The notes: generated by a model not told the origin, from the sequence alone. A stretch of 47,636 nt of DNA from an uncultured Chromatiaceae bacterium (GCA_945787735.1 CALZIQ010000011.1:1-47636), one strand, 5' to 3'. Positions 29,245 to 39,168 are shown, counted from the stretch's first letter. Made by a program: numbers and translations.

Positions 29245-32130
29245 ATGGACAAGACGTATAACCCGCACGCAATCGAACAACGCTGGTACGAAGCCTGGGA
29301 GGCAAGCAACTATTTCGCCCCTTCATCCGAGGGCAGCCCCTACTGCATCATGATTCCGCCGCCGAACGTCACTGGCAGCCTGCACATGGGCCATGCCTTC
29401 CAGGACACCATCATGGACGCCCTGATTCGCTACCATCGCATGAAGGGCCATAACACTCTTTGGCAGGCGGGCACCGATCATGCCGGTATCGCCACCCAGA
29501 TGGTCGTCGAGCGACAGCTCAACGCCCACGGCAAGACTCGTCACGACCTGGGCCGCGATGCCTTCATCGATCAGATCTGGAAATGGAAAAAAGAATCTGG
29601 CGGCACCATCACGCGCCAGCTTCGCCGCATGGGGGCGTCACTGGACTGGTCACGCGAACGTTTCACCATGGACGATGGCCTGTCAGAGGCGGTGCACGAG
29701 GTGTTTGTTCGCCTCCACGAAGAAGGCCTGATCTATCGCGGCAAGCGCCTAGTCAATTGGGACCCTGTCCTACACACCGCCGTCTCTGATCTAGAAGTCA
29801 TCTCGCAGGAAGAAGACGGCAGCCTGTGGCATTTCAAATACCCACTCGCCGACGGCAGTGGTCATGTCATTGTCGCCACCACCCGGCCAGAAACCATGCT
29901 CGGCGATACCGCCGTGGCCGTGCACCCGGAAGACGAGCGTTATAAGCATCTGATCGGCAAAGAAATCGCCCTGCCACTGACGGCGCGCAAGATCCCAGTC
30001 ATTGCCGACGACTATGTCGATCCCGAGTTCGGTAGCGGTTGCGTCAAGATCACACCAGCACATGACTTTAACGACTACGCCATCGGCCAGCGTCATCATC
30101 TGGAGATGATCAATATCCTTACTGAGGACGCCAAACTCAACAACGCCGTACCCGTGCAATACCGCGACCTGGATCGTTTTGAAGCACGCAAGAAAGTCGT
30201 CGCCGACCTCGAAGCCCTGGGCCTATTGTTGAAGACCGACCCGCACAAACTGATGGTGCCACGCGGCGATCGCTCTCACACTGTCATCGAACCACTGCTC
30301 ACCGACCAATGGTTCGTCAAGGCCGAACCGCTGGCCAAACCCGCCATCGAGGCGGTGGAAAACGGTGACATCAAATTCGTGCCCGACAACTGGAAAAACA
30401 CCTATTTCGAATGGATGCGCAACATCGAAGACTGGTGTATTTCACGCCAGATCTGGTGGGGCCATCGCATCCCGGCCTGGTACGACGAAGACGGCAACAT
30501 TTTCGTCGCCCGCAGCGAAGAGGTTGCCCGAAGCAAGGCACGCGCCAAACACGGCCACGACGTGGCCCTGACACAAGATACCGACGTGCTCGACACCTGG
30601 TTCTCATCCGCCCTGTGGCCCTTTTCCACCCTTGGTTGGCCCGAGCACACCAAAGAACTGGAAGCCTTTTACCCCACCAGCGTGCTGGTCACCGGTTTCG
30701 ACATCATCTTCTTCTGGGTCGCGCGCATGATCATGATGGGGCTCAAGTTCACGGGTAAAGTCCCTTTTAAAGAAGTCTATATCCACGGCCTGGTGCGTGA
30801 TGGCCACGGCCAGAAGATGTCAAAGTCCAAAGGCAATGTGCTCGACCCAATCGACCTGATTGATGGCATCGATCTGGAAACCCTGGTCAGCAAACGCACT
30901 TCTGGCCTAATGCAGCCAGAAATGGCGGCCAAGATCGAAAAGGCCACCCGCTCCGAATTTCCAGATGGCATCCAGCCTTTCGGCACCGATGCATTAAGAT
31001 TCACCTTTGCCGCGCTGGCCTCAACTGGGCGTGACATCAAGTTCGATTTGCACCGCACAGAAGGTTATCGCAACTTCTGCAACAAACTCTGGAATGCAGC
31101 GCGCTATGTGCTGATGAATACAGAAGAGAAAGACTGTGGGCAACCTGGTTTCGGGGGGACGAATCCCCCCGATGCCTCGAGCGAAGCTCTACAGGCTTCC
31201 CCCCCCTCTGGCGGTGAGCTTGAACTAAGCCTGGCTGACCGTTGGATACTCAGCCGGCTGCAACGCACCGCTGAGGAGGTCACCCAGTCAATCGAACAAT
31301 ACCGCTTTGACCACGCCGCCCAGGCCATTTATGAATTCACCTGGAACGAATACTGTGACTGGTATCTGGAATTGTCTAAGGTTGTACTCAACGATGACAA
31401 CAGTAGTGAGGCTAAACAACGCGGCACACGCCACACCCTCGTTAACGTGCTCGAAAGTATTCTTCGCCTCAGCCATCCGCTGATGCCCTACATCACCGAA
31501 GAGATCTGGCAACGAGTTGCACCACTGATCGCCTTAAAAGGCGATGTACAGGGAAGTACAAGTGCCGCGGGAGGCAGGGCGCCGGGAGCGGCCGATACCA
31601 TCATGCTGCAACCCTACCCATCAGCAGACGCTGCGCAAATTAACACCGATATCGAGGCCGAGATGGAATGGGTAATGAACTTCATTCTCGGCGTGCGCAC
31701 CATCCGCGGTGAGATGAATATCCCGCCGGGCAAACCTCTTCCTGTATTGCTCGCCAATGGCGATAAGACCGATACCGAATTGCTGAAGCGCAATCACGCC
31801 TACCTAAACACCCTAGCCAAACTGGAAAGCATCACCTGGCTTGACGATGCCAGCAGCGCACCGGAAAGCGCCACCGCACTGGTGGGTGAGATGAAGGTAT
31901 TAATCCCCATGGCCGGGCTGATCAACAAAGAAGATGAACTGGCACGACTGGGCAAACAGTTCGAAAAAGGCGAAAAAGATTTGGCCCGCATCGAAGCTAA
32001 ACTGAATAATGAAAGTTTCATAGGCAAGGCACCCGAAGCCGTGGTCGCAAAGGAACACCAGAAAGCAGCTGAATTAAGAACATTGATCACCAGCCTAATA
32101 GAACAAATCTCCCGCATCAAAGCGCTATAA
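29245..32130 (+). CDS. valS: Valyl-tRNA synthetase
   Basis: Class I synthetase charging tRNA-Val. The start at 29245 ([19 protein letters not shown]) aligns with E. coli ValS (MEKTYNP) and gives 961 residues. HIGH motif: [17 protein letters not shown] motif: [19 protein letters not shown]; editing domain around [20 protein letters not shown]-terminal coiled coil [19 protein letters not shown]. By recall of E. coli ValS there are two extra segments: about 21 residues after EEKDCG ([20 protein letters not shown]) and about 16 residues before [10 protein letters not shown] ([16 protein letters not shown]). Both fall in GC-rich dyad sequences. The frame upstream is open into a hypothetical ORF; a true start at 28840 cannot be excluded. 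Confidence 0.93.
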   Translation: MDKTYNPHAIEQRWYEAWEASNYFAPSSEGSPYCIMIPPPNVTGSLHMGHAFQDTIMDALIRYHRMKGHNTLWQAGTDHAGIATQMVVERQLNAHGKTRHDLGRDAFIDQIWKWKKESGGTITRQLRRMGASLDWSRERFTMDDGLSEAVHEVFVRLHEEGLIYRGKRLVNWDPVLHTAVSDLEVISQEEDGSLWHFKYPLADGSGHVIVATTRPETMLGDTAVAVHPEDERYKHLIGKEIALPLTARKIPVIADDYVDPEFGSGCVKITPAHDFNDYAIGQRHHLEMINILTEDAKLNNAVPVQYRDLDRFEARKKVVADLEALGLLLKTDPHKLMVPRGDRSHTVIEPLLTDQWFVKAEPLAKPAIEAVENGDIKFVPDNWKNTYFEWMRNIEDWCISRQIWWGHRIPAWYDEDGNIFVARSEEVARSKARAKHGHDVALTQDTDVLDTWFSSALWPFSTLGWPEHTKELEAFYPTSVLVTGFDIIFFWVARMIMMGLKFTGKVPFKEVYIHGLVRDGHGQKMSKSKGNVLDPIDLIDGIDLETLVSKRTSGLMQPEMAAKIEKATRSEFPDGIQPFGTDALRFTFAALASTGRDIKFDLHRTEGYRNFCNKLWNAARYVLMNTEEKDCGQPGFGGTNPPDASSEALQASPPSGGELELSLADRWILSRLQRTAEEVTQSIEQYRFDHAAQAIYEFTWNEYCDWYLELSKVVLNDDNSSEAKQRGTRHTLVNVLESILRLSHPLMPYITEEIWQRVAPLIALKGDVQGSTSAAGGRAPGAADTIMLQPYPSADAAQINTDIEAEMEWVMNFILGVRTIRGEMNIPPGKPLPVLLANGDKTDTELLKRNHAYLNTLAKLESITWLDDASSAPESATALVGEMKVLIPMAGLINKEDELARLGKQFEKGEKDLARIEAKLNNESFIGKAPEAVVAKEHQKAAELRTLITSLIEQISRIKAL
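31137..31225. repeat. GC-rich dyad insertion inside valS (first)
   Basis: Within an extra in-frame stretch absent from E. coli ValS, TCGGGGGG (31151-31158) pairs perfectly with CCCCCCGA (31165-31172) around ACGAAT, and GAAGC / GCTTC follows. The base composition is unlike the neighbouring coding sequence. It looks like a small palindromic element captured in frame. Confidence 0.5.
31540..31592. repeat. GC-rich dyad insertion inside valS (second)
   Basis: The second extra stretch holds TGTAC (31545-31549) / GTACA (31556-31560) and GCCGC / GCGGC dyads within a Gly/Ala/Ser-coding run. By recall it resembles dispersed intergenic repeats with the motif GATGTACAGGGAAGTAC. It lies between the anticodon-binding helices, probably in a surface loop. 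Confidence 0.45.
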
Positions 32131-32137
32131 ACACTCC

Positions 32138-32180
32138 AGCGGTTGTGACGTCCTGTCTCAGCCGCTGTCTGTTCTTTTTC
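32138..32180 (+). terminator. Terminator after valS
   Basis: AGCGGTTGTGAC (32138-32149) pairs with GTCTCAGCCGCT (32155-32166), with one wobble and one mismatch, around a 5-base loop. A T-rich tail (GTCTGTTCTTTTTCC) follows. A plausible intrinsic terminator. Confidence 0.65.
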
Positions 32181-32228
32181 CTCTGCTTGCACTAAACTGA
32201 CCCCTCACCAGATTTGGGGAAATCTGCA

Positions 32229-32690
32229 ATGGATCAAAACACTTTCAATATCGGAATAGTAATCACTCTGCTCGCCGCACTCATCTCGAGCGGCAATATG
32301 GCACGTGCTGACACCTTCTCAGAAACAAACAACCCCCGTGTCGAATCCGGCGTCATCAGCGGCTCCGTCGCGCGCTCTGCCTTCACGCTCGCGGTGGTGG
32401 ACCGCGAACCCAGAGAAGCCATCACAGAACTAAGCAACGACCAGCAACACATCTACTATTTCACTGAACTGAAAGGCATGACCGGCCAAAACATCAGACA
32501 TCGCTGGAGCTACAACGGACAACCCATGGCCGAGATCAAATTCAATGTTGGCGCACCGAGATGGAGGGTCTGGTCAAGTAAAACGCTTATGCCAGATTGG
32601 ATCGGCAAATGGACAGTATCGGTAGTCGACGAGCTGGATCAGGAAGTGTTTAGTGATAGCTTTGAGTATGTCGCAGCAGAAAAAAATTAA
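32229..32690 (+). CDS. Exported DUF2914-type protein
   Basis: A 153-residue protein with an N-terminal hydrophobic segment (GIVITLLAALISSGNMARA), probably a cleaved signal peptide. The DUF2914-like domain follows: VARSAFTLAVVDREP, QHIYYFTELKGMTGQNIRHRWSYNG, and RWRVWSSKTLMPDWIGKWTVSVVD. The domain resembles an immunoglobulin-like fold; its role is not known. The start at 32229 is preferred over a TTG at 32214 because GGGGA precedes it. Single-gene unit after the valS terminator. Confidence 0.8.
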   Translation: MDQNTFNIGIVITLLAALISSGNMARADTFSETNNPRVESGVISGSVARSAFTLAVVDREPREAITELSNDQQHIYYFTELKGMTGQNIRHRWSYNGQPMAEIKFNVGAPRWRVWSSKTLMPDWIGKWTVSVVDELDQEVFSDSFEYVAAEKN

Positions 32691-32789
32691 CGCAATAGTT
32701 TGTAACCTCAATCGGCCTTCTTGACTTAGCCTCTCTCTTTTACCTCGAGAGGGATATAAATAATTTCGAAAATAACACGCTAAACACCC

Positions 32790-33263
32790 ATGTCAAAATC
32801 AATAATAATTACCCTCATCATAGTCATCTCAACATTTAACCTTGGCACTGTGCATGCTGAGATATATAAGTGGATAGATGACGCTGGAAACATTCACTTC
32901 TCAGACAAACCAGCAACGGATAAGAACACTGAAAGAGTCAAGATAAACCCATCTTCTATCTCGGTTCCAGCAGCAACTCAATCAGGTTCAAACAATGGAT
33001 CAGCCAACACTCCAAAAGCAAAAACCAACAAAAAGGTTGTGATGTACAGCACCTCCTGGTGCCCATACTGTAAAAAAGCAAGAAACTACTTTAGAAAAAA
33101 AGGCATCTCATTTACGGAATATGATGTCGAAAAACTCCCGAGCCGCATGCGTGAATTCAAAAAACTTGGTGGCACAGGTTATCCATTAATCTTAGTCGGC
33201 AACAAGCAAAAGATGCATGGATTTAGTGTCGATGGATTTGAAAAACGATATAACAAACTTTAA
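32790..33263 (+). CDS. Exported glutaredoxin with N-terminal DUF4124
   Basis: A 157-residue protein with three parts: a signal peptide (IIITLIIVISTFNLGTVHA, cleavage before EIYK); a DUF4124 domain (EIYKWIDDAGNIHFSDKPA); and a glutaredoxin domain with active site CPYC (Cys91, Cys94) in KVVMYSTSWCPYCKKARNY, plus the cis-Pro motif GTGYPLILVGN. Glutathione-linked redox in the periplasm is unusual, so the protein may act on envelope thiols with another reductant. AT-rich compared with its neighbours, with Lys-rich coding. Confidence 0.85.
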   Translation: MSKSIIITLIIVISTFNLGTVHAEIYKWIDDAGNIHFSDKPATDKNTERVKINPSSISVPAATQSGSNNGSANTPKAKTNKKVVMYSTSWCPYCKKARNYFRKKGISFTEYDVEKLPSRMREFKKLGGTGYPLILVGNKQKMHGFSVDGFEKRYNKL

Positions 33264-33357
33264 CCATCCATTCACAAAACAACTTTTTTGCTTTAACTTA
33301 ATCACAGTTCCTACTGTCGCAAGTCCTCTACCCAGGGGAGAGACGGTAAAAATCCGA

Positions 33358-34938
33358 TTAATGCTCCCGTGTAGAATGAAATTCCACCTCAGGGTATTTC
33401 TCTTGCGCCAGCTGCAAATTCACCCGCGTCGGCGCAATATAAACCAGCTGCGCTGCCCCATCGAGGGCCAGATTATCAGCTGCTTTAATCTTGAAAAGCT
33501 CAAAGGCCTTTTCATTCCCACAGGTGACCCAACGGGCAGTCGCGACCTGCACAGGCTGAAACATACACTCTACCTTGTATTCATCTTTAAGCCGTTGTGC
33601 GACAACTTCAAACTGCAAAACACCTACAGCACCCAGGATTAATTCATTATTGTTAATCGGCCGGTAGAGCTGGGTGGCACCTTCTTCACATAGCTGTTGC
33701 AAACCTTTTTGCAGCGCCTTCATCTTCATTGGATCTTTTAACTGTGCACGGCGGAATAGTTCCGGCGCAAAATTGGGGATACCACTGAACTTGAGCTCTT
33801 CACCCATGGTGAAGGTGTCGCCGATCTGAATCGTGCCATGATTGTGAAGGCCAATGATATCGCCTGGATAGGCCTCTTCGACATGATCACGATCACTGGC
33901 CATAAAGGTGATGGCGTTGGAAATCTGCACGTCACGCGTAATGCGTACGTGACGCATCTTCATGCCTTTTTTATAACTGCCGGAGCAAACACGCATGAAG
34001 GCAATGCGGTCACGGTGTTGCGGGTCCATGTTGGCCTGGATCTTAAAGATAAAACCACTGAACTGCTCTTCCGACGGTTCGACCGTACGCGTTCTGGTTT
34101 CTCGCGATTGCGGTGCTGGCGCCCACTCGGCAAAGGCGTCAAGCAATTCGCGAATACCGAAGTTGTTGATGGCGGAGCCGAAAAACACCGGCGTCAACTC
34201 ACCCTTGCGATAGGCGTCAAAATCAAATTCGTGACTTGCACCGCGTACCAACTCGATCTCTTCACGCACCTCTTCGGCCATGCTGCCCCACAGCTCATCC
34301 AGACGTGGGTTGTCCAGGCCTTCAATCACTTCACCTTCCTGGATCTTGCCACCATGAGTGGCGCTGAACAAATGGATGCGATCGTTGTATAGATCAAACA
34401 CACCCTTGAAGTTTTTACCCATACCGATAGGCCAGGTTATAGGCGCACATTTAATCTTGAGAATATCTTCCACCTCATCAATCAGTTCGATGGGATCACG
34501 GCCTTCGCGGTCGAGCTTGTTGATAAACGAGATGATCGGGGTATCACGCAAGCGGCAAACTTCCATTAACTTAATGGTTCTGTCTTCGACCCCCTTAGCG
34601 CAGTCAATCACCATTAGGGCCGAATCCACCGCCGTTAGCGTGCGGTAGGTATCTTCTGAAAAGTCTTCATGCCCCGGGGTATCGAGCAGGTTCATGATCT
34701 TGTCGCCATGGGGGAACTGCATCACCGAGGTAGTGACCGAAATACCACGCTGTTTCTCCATTTCCATCCAGTCAGAGGTGGCATGTCGGGCGGCCTTGCG
34801 CCCCTTTACCGTACCGGCCAACTGAATGGCACCGCCGAACAGCAGCAGCTTTTCGGTCAGAGTGGTCTTACCTGCATCGGGATGAGAAATGATGGCAAAG
34901 GTGCGGCGACGGGCCGTCTGGTCACTAAGTTGGGACAT
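33358..34938 (-). CDS. prfC: Peptide chain release factor 3
   Basis: Translational GTPase that recycles RF1/RF2 after peptide release. The 526-residue product shows G1 [15 protein letters not shown], the switch region [15 protein letters not shown]3 [15 protein letters not shown] and G4 [19 protein letters not shown]. The C-terminal [17 protein letters not shown] is typical of RF3 and separates it from EF-G. ATG at 34938 ([16 protein letters not shown]) is preferred over a TTG five codons upstream. Convergent with the glutaredoxin gene. Confidence 0.95.
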   Translation of the reverse strand: MSQLSDQTARRRTFAIISHPDAGKTTLTEKLLLFGGAIQLAGTVKGRKAARHATSDWMEMEKQRGISVTTSVMQFPHGDKIMNLLDTPGHEDFSEDTYRTLTAVDSALMVIDCAKGVEDRTIKLMEVCRLRDTPIISFINKLDREGRDPIELIDEVEDILKIKCAPITWPIGMGKNFKGVFDLYNDRIHLFSATHGGKIQEGEVIEGLDNPRLDELWGSMAEEVREEIELVRGASHEFDFDAYRKGELTPVFFGSAINNFGIRELLDAFAEWAPAPQSRETRTRTVEPSEEQFSGFIFKIQANMDPQHRDRIAFMRVCSGSYKKGMKMRHVRITRDVQISNAITFMASDRDHVEEAYPGDIIGLHNHGTIQIGDTFTMGEELKFSGIPNFAPELFRRAQLKDPMKMKALQKGLQQLCEEGATQLYRPINNNELILGAVGVLQFEVVAQRLKDEYKVECMFQPVQVATARWVTCGNEKAFELFKIKAADNLALDGAAQLVYIAPTRVNLQLAQEKYPEVEFHSTREH

Positions 34939-35033
34939 AAGTGCGTAATTCAACTAAAGAAAAGGCGCTAATTTTATACCGTTTTCACACTGTTTGCCTG
35001 CCTTTTCAATCCGTCAAACCCAGGACAAAAAGA

Positions 35034-35062
35034 TTGACAATAATTTTGGCCCCTGATAAAAA
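35034..35062 (+). promoter_or_regulatory. Promoter of the truncated haemoglobin operon
   Basis: A consensus TTGACA (35034-35039) is followed after 17 bases by TAAAAA (35057-35062), about 100 bases before the haemoglobin start. The -10 overlaps the inverted repeat at 35059-35081, a placement suited to repression. Confidence 0.65.
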
Positions 35063-35081
35063 TGTATTTTCTATACATTTT
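35059..35081. promoter_or_regulatory. NsrR-like operator (nitric oxide sensor site)
   Basis: AAAATGTA (35059-35066) and TACATTTT (35074-35081) form a perfect 8-bp inverted repeat with a 7-base centre. Against the enterobacterial NsrR consensus (11-1-11 repeat, AAGATGYATTT arms), 18 of the 22 defined positions agree by eye. It overlaps the -10 of the haemoglobin promoter. NsrR is an Fe-S repressor relieved by nitric oxide; the regulator itself is not in the window. Confidence 0.65.
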
Positions 35082-35159
35082 ATTTGTCGTTAACGCGATA
35101 AATTCCTTAATAAGGCATTATTTTCCGCATTACACATCCGAAAAAATGAGGAGACACAC

Positions 35160-35528
35160 ATGAGTAAAAGCGTTTATGACCGAATCGGCGGCGAAGCAGC
35201 CGTTGATGCTGCTGTAGACCTGTTTTATCGCAAGGTGCTGGCCGATGACCGCATCAACTCGTGGTTTGAAGGTACCGACATGGAAAGACAACATGCCAAG
35301 CAGAAGGCCTTTTTGACCTTCGCCCTGGGCGGTCCCAACAACTACACTGGCAAAGATATGCGCGAAGGCCATGCTCACCTTGTGGCCAAGGGCCTAAACG
35401 ATTCTCATTTTGACGCCGTAATGGAAAACCTGGGCGCAACACTAACCGAGCTGGGTGTACCGGCGGACCTAATCGGCGAAGCCGCTGCAATTGCCGAAAG
35501 CACCCGCAACGAGGTCCTGGGCAAATAA
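35160..35528 (+). CDS. Group I truncated haemoglobin (GlbN-like)
   Basis: A 122-residue haem protein very similar in layout to cyanobacterial GlbN: IGGEAAVDAAVDLFYRKVLADDRINSWF, QKAFLTFALGGPNNYTGKDMREGHAHLV. Proximal His71 and B10 Tyr23 are present, and Gln44 is retained at the E7-side position, but the distal His of GlbN (H46) is replaced by Lys47. A strong GAGGAG site precedes the ATG. With the reductase gene 16 bases downstream and the NsrR-like operator upstream, a nitric-oxide dioxygenase role is the best inference; oxygen handling is an alternative. Confidence 0.92.
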   Translation: MSKSVYDRIGGEAAVDAAVDLFYRKVLADDRINSWFEGTDMERQHAKQKAFLTFALGGPNNYTGKDMREGHAHLVAKGLNDSHFDAVMENLGATLTELGVPADLIGEAAAIAESTRNEVLGK

Positions 35529-35544
35529 GCAAAGCCTCCACACC

Positions 35545-36513
35545 ATGCCGAAAATCACCTATTCAGAACAAAGCTACGAATGTCGTTTGGATGAGTCCGT
35601 GCTGGAGTGTTTGACCCGGCACGGTGTGGAGCTTTCTTATTCCTGTCGGGCAGGGGTATGTCAGAGCTGTATGTGTAGGGCCACCAACGGCACCCCCCCA
35701 GCTGACGCGCAAAAAGGCCTGAAACCGCAGCTGCAACAACAGGGTTATTTTCTGGCCTGTGTCTGCATACCGTCAGAGGATCTGACTGTTACCCCGGCCG
35801 ATGACAGCGCCATGCCCCACGTGACTGCGACCTTAATCGACAAAACCGCGTTAAAACCCAGGGTCATGCGCCTGCGCCTGAAACCCGAAGCTGACTTTGA
35901 CTTTCGTGCCGGACAGTTTATCAACCTGCACCGAGACGATGGTCTGATTCGTAGCTATTCCATAGCTAGCCTGCCGCAAGATGGCTATATCGAACTCCAT
36001 GTAGAACATATCGAAGGCGGCAAAATGAGCAGCTGGCTGCACGATGATATTGCAATCGGCGACCGCATTGATATCGATGGCCCCCACGGTGAGTGTTTTT
36101 ATATCGACACGGCACCTGAACAGAACCTGATGTTAATCGGCACTGGTACAGGCCTAGCGCCGCTGTGGGGAATTATCCGCGATGCATTGGCAAACAAGCA
36201 CCAAGGTGAAATACGTCTGTTTCATGGCAGCCACAGTAACGAAAAGCTCTATCTCATCGATGAGCTACAGCAACTGGCTGAAGAACACAGCAATTTTTCC
36301 TACACCCCCTGTGTTTCAGGGCCGGAGAATGAAGGCCACAGCGCCGGTCGTGCCAACGATGTCGCGTTATCCCAATTCCCAAAGCTGGATGGCTGGCGTG
36401 TCTATTTATGCGGCCACCCAGACATGGTGAATGGCACCAAGAAAAAGGCCTTTCTGGCTGGCACATCATTTAACGATATCCACGCAGACCCTTTTACCTT
36501 CAGCAAACACTAA
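35545..36513 (+). CDS. [2Fe-2S]-FAD-NAD(P)H oxidoreductase
   Basis: A 322-residue electron-transfer protein. An N-terminal plant-type ferredoxin domain carries four Cys (C34, C39, C42 in SCRAGVCQSC, and C72 in FLACVC). A flavin domain with RSYSIASLP and an NAD(P)-binding domain (GTGTGLAPLWGIIRDAL, LCGHPDMVNGT) follow. The order matches phenol-hydroxylase-reductase/AscD-type enzymes. Start chosen at 35545 because the upstream in-frame Met lies inside the haemoglobin gene. Position behind the haemoglobin gene suggests it re-reduces the haem after NO turnover. Confidence 0.88.
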   Translation: MPKITYSEQSYECRLDESVLECLTRHGVELSYSCRAGVCQSCMCRATNGTPPADAQKGLKPQLQQQGYFLACVCIPSEDLTVTPADDSAMPHVTATLIDKTALKPRVMRLRLKPEADFDFRAGQFINLHRDDGLIRSYSIASLPQDGYIELHVEHIEGGKMSSWLHDDIAIGDRIDIDGPHGECFYIDTAPEQNLMLIGTGTGLAPLWGIIRDALANKHQGEIRLFHGSHSNEKLYLIDELQQLAEEHSNFSYTPCVSGPENEGHSAGRANDVALSQFPKLDGWRVYLCGHPDMVNGTKKKAFLAGTSFNDIHADPFTFSKH

Positions 36514-36735
36514 GCATTTATTCAGTTTCCACTCCCCTCGCGGTTTCCGCTTATCGAAACAGCGACGTAACTGTCATAACAACATCTTGATTCTTGTCCC
36601 TGCCCACCTCACCACAGGATAATATTAACGAAAAGCAGCATATCTGCCATACTAGTTCGAATTCTAAGAACGGCTTCAGAATAGTCGCGTTAATCCGATC
36701 TATTTATCACTATTAACTCGTTAAGAGAACAAGAA

Positions 36736-39168
36736 ATGTCAGATATTATCGAATTGCCGTTACCCCCATTGAGCGACCGGGAAAACTCTCCCATTCTGAT
36801 CAATTCCCCTGTCACCATTTTCTATATCAATGGTCGGCGGGTGGACGGCAGCCTCAGAGCCTTCGATGTTGAAGAAGGCTGCATTAAAATAGCAAAGGGC
36901 CAGGACAACGAAGAGAGCGAAATCCAGGTGTATGACATCAAGGCCATGCATCTTTCCACACCACTACAGTGGATTCAGGATGCCGCGCTTATGAATAGTA
37001 AAAAGTCGAGCCTGAAGCTGGCGGAAGAGATTCAGGAGTTTGTAATCACTTTCAAGGATCGCACCAAACTACGCGGCAGGACATTTGGAACACGCGTCGA
37101 TAAAAATGGACTCCACCTTTTCAAGGAACACGGCAGCAACCAATATCTGCGCCAATACATTCATATCTTTATCCCACGCAGCTCGATAGAAAGCAATTTA
37201 ATTGGTGACCAGATTGGTGAAATCCTGGCCAATGAGCATGACATTTCCACTGACGAAATCGAGCTTGCCGTTCAAGAACAACAGGTTTCACGCGCTAAAC
37301 CAATTGGCGAATTTTTGGTTGAAAACAAAATCGTCAATGAAGAAGAACTGCAACTGGCAATAACACGTCAACAAACCATGCCCAATCTCAAACTGGGTGA
37401 AATTCTGCTGAGTGAAAGCCTAATCAGCCAGGACGAACTCGACGAAGCACTGGAGCATCAAAAACGCGATAGGCAAAAACCACTGGGCGAGATCCTGGTT
37501 GAAAAAGGCGTCATCACGCGCGACCAGATTCAACAAGCGCTGGCACAGAAACTTGGCATTCCTTTTATCCATATTCAGGAATTCAAGGTTACGCCAGACA
37601 TCATCAGCCAGATCTCTGCCGAGCTCGCATTTAAACACAAGGTAGTACCGGTTTCCCTGCACGAAGGCAAACTGATCATCGCCATCGAAAACCCGATGGA
37701 TTGGACAGCACTGGACGCACTCCGATTCAACACAAACAAATACATCGAACCCGTCATGGCCAGTGCCGAAGACATCAACTGGGCACTGCAGTTTCATTAC
37801 ACCTCGGATGACATTCTGCATTCCATCGACGACCTCGATACCGAAATCCCAGACAATGATTCAAAATTCAGCGACAGCTTTTTGCTTGATGAAGATGTCG
37901 AAGTTTCCGACAACATCATTGTCAAGATCATCAACAAGATTATTATCGACGCGCACCAGCAATCAGTCTCTGACATCCACATCGAACCCAACCCTGGAAA
38001 TAGCAAGGTCGTGGTCCGTTTCAGAAAAGACGGCGCACTTTTTGTTTATCATAAATTCCCGGCGCAATACCGCAACGCCCTGATTTCAAGGATCAAGGTC
38101 ATGGCCCGGCTGGATATATCGGAGCGTCGCAAGCCACAGGATGGCAAAATAAATTTCAAAAAATTCGGCCCTGCTAGCATTGAACTTCGTATTGCTACCC
38201 TGCCCACCTCCAACGAGCTGGAAGACGTAGTAATGCGTATTCTCAGCAGCGGCAAAAACATTCCAATCAATGCGCTGGGACTGACCAACAAGAATCGGGA
38301 TGCACTACTCGATGGCATCTCAAAACCCTACGGCCTGTTTCTGGTTTGCGGCCCGACTGGGTCAGGCAAAACCACTACCCTGCACTCGGTGCTTGGCCAT
38401 CTGAATAATGCAGATAGAAAAATCTGGACCGCAGAAGACCCAATAGAAATCACTCAACCGGGTCTGCGTCAGGTTCAGGTGAATCCTAAGATCGGACTGG
38501 ACTTCGCCTCCGCCATGCGCGCCTTTTTACGTGCCGACCCGGACATCATTATGGTGGGGGAAATGCGTGATTCAGAAACAGCCGGCATGGGCATCGAGGC
38601 CTCACTTACAGGCCACCTGGTGTTATCCACCCTGCACACCAACAGCGCAGCTGAAAGTGTGATCCGTCTACTCGACATGGACATGGACCCGTTCAACTTT
38701 GCCGATGCCTTGATCGGTATTCTGGCACAACGACTGGCCAAAACACTTTGCCCCAATTGCAAACGTTCGTATCAACCTGACGAAAACGAGATGCAGCATC
38801 TGGCCCATGAATATATCAGGGACCTGTTACCGCCCGGCCTCAGTGAAGAAGATCAACAACCCTATGTAGAAAACTTGGTGGATGATTGGCGTGTACAGTT
38901 CGGCAATCAACGCGGCAACTTCACACTTTACAAACCGACCGGCTGTAATGAGTGTAATGACACCGGCTACCGGGGCCGTATTGGCCTGCATGAGCTGCTG
39001 ATTACAACACCCAAACTAAAACAAATGATCCTGACCCGCACCCCGGCAGCCGAGATTCATTATGAGGCATTGCAATCCGGTATGCGCACCCTGAAACAAG
39101 ACGGCATCGAAAAAATCCTGCAAGGCAATCTCGATCTACCACATGTCAGGGCTGTCTGTATTAAATAA
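36736..39168 (+). CDS. Orphan GspE/PilB-family ATPase with duplicated N-terminal beta domains and MshEN-like repeats
   Basis: An 810-residue protein. Residues about 20-75 (SPVTIFYINGRRVDGSLRAF) and about 95-155 (EFVITFKDRTKLRGRTFGTR) look like two related small beta domains. Three MshEN-like units follow at about 188-270 (PIGEFLVENKIVNEEEL; KLGEILLSESLISQDEL; PLGEILVEKGVITRDQI), spaced like c-di-GMP-binding repeats but lacking the usual leading Arg. The ATPase has Walker A GPTGSGKTTT (about 539), Walker B region PDIIMVGEMRD, HTNSA, and two CxxC pairs (CPNC, about 672; CNEC, about 737). No pilin, platform or secretin genes adjoin it. Confidence 0.9.
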   Translation: MSDIIELPLPPLSDRENSPILINSPVTIFYINGRRVDGSLRAFDVEEGCIKIAKGQDNEESEIQVYDIKAMHLSTPLQWIQDAALMNSKKSSLKLAEEIQEFVITFKDRTKLRGRTFGTRVDKNGLHLFKEHGSNQYLRQYIHIFIPRSSIESNLIGDQIGEILANEHDISTDEIELAVQEQQVSRAKPIGEFLVENKIVNEEELQLAITRQQTMPNLKLGEILLSESLISQDELDEALEHQKRDRQKPLGEILVEKGVITRDQIQQALAQKLGIPFIHIQEFKVTPDIISQISAELAFKHKVVPVSLHEGKLIIAIENPMDWTALDALRFNTNKYIEPVMASAEDINWALQFHYTSDDILHSIDDLDTEIPDNDSKFSDSFLLDEDVEVSDNIIVKIINKIIIDAHQQSVSDIHIEPNPGNSKVVVRFRKDGALFVYHKFPAQYRNALISRIKVMARLDISERRKPQDGKINFKKFGPASIELRIATLPTSNELEDVVMRILSSGKNIPINALGLTNKNRDALLDGISKPYGLFLVCGPTGSGKTTTLHSVLGHLNNADRKIWTAEDPIEITQPGLRQVQVNPKIGLDFASAMRAFLRADPDIIMVGEMRDSETAGMGIEASLTGHLVLSTLHTNSAAESVIRLLDMDMDPFNFADALIGILAQRLAKTLCPNCKRSYQPDENEMQHLAHEYIRDLLPPGLSEEDQQPYVENLVDDWRVQFGNQRGNFTLYKPTGCNECNDTGYRGRIGLHELLITTPKLKQMILTRTPAAEIHYEALQSGMRTLKQDGIEKILQGNLDLPHVRAVCIK

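Noticed and set aside
33300-33350. Weak inverted repeat (TCCTCTACCC / GGGGAGAGAC) between the glutaredoxin gene and prfC
   Set aside because: Pairing is poor with mismatches and no T-run; not enough to call a terminator.
36514-36735. Gap before the GspE-like gene, inspected for promoter or small RNA
   Set aside because: AT-rich with small dyads only; nothing distinctive enough to call.
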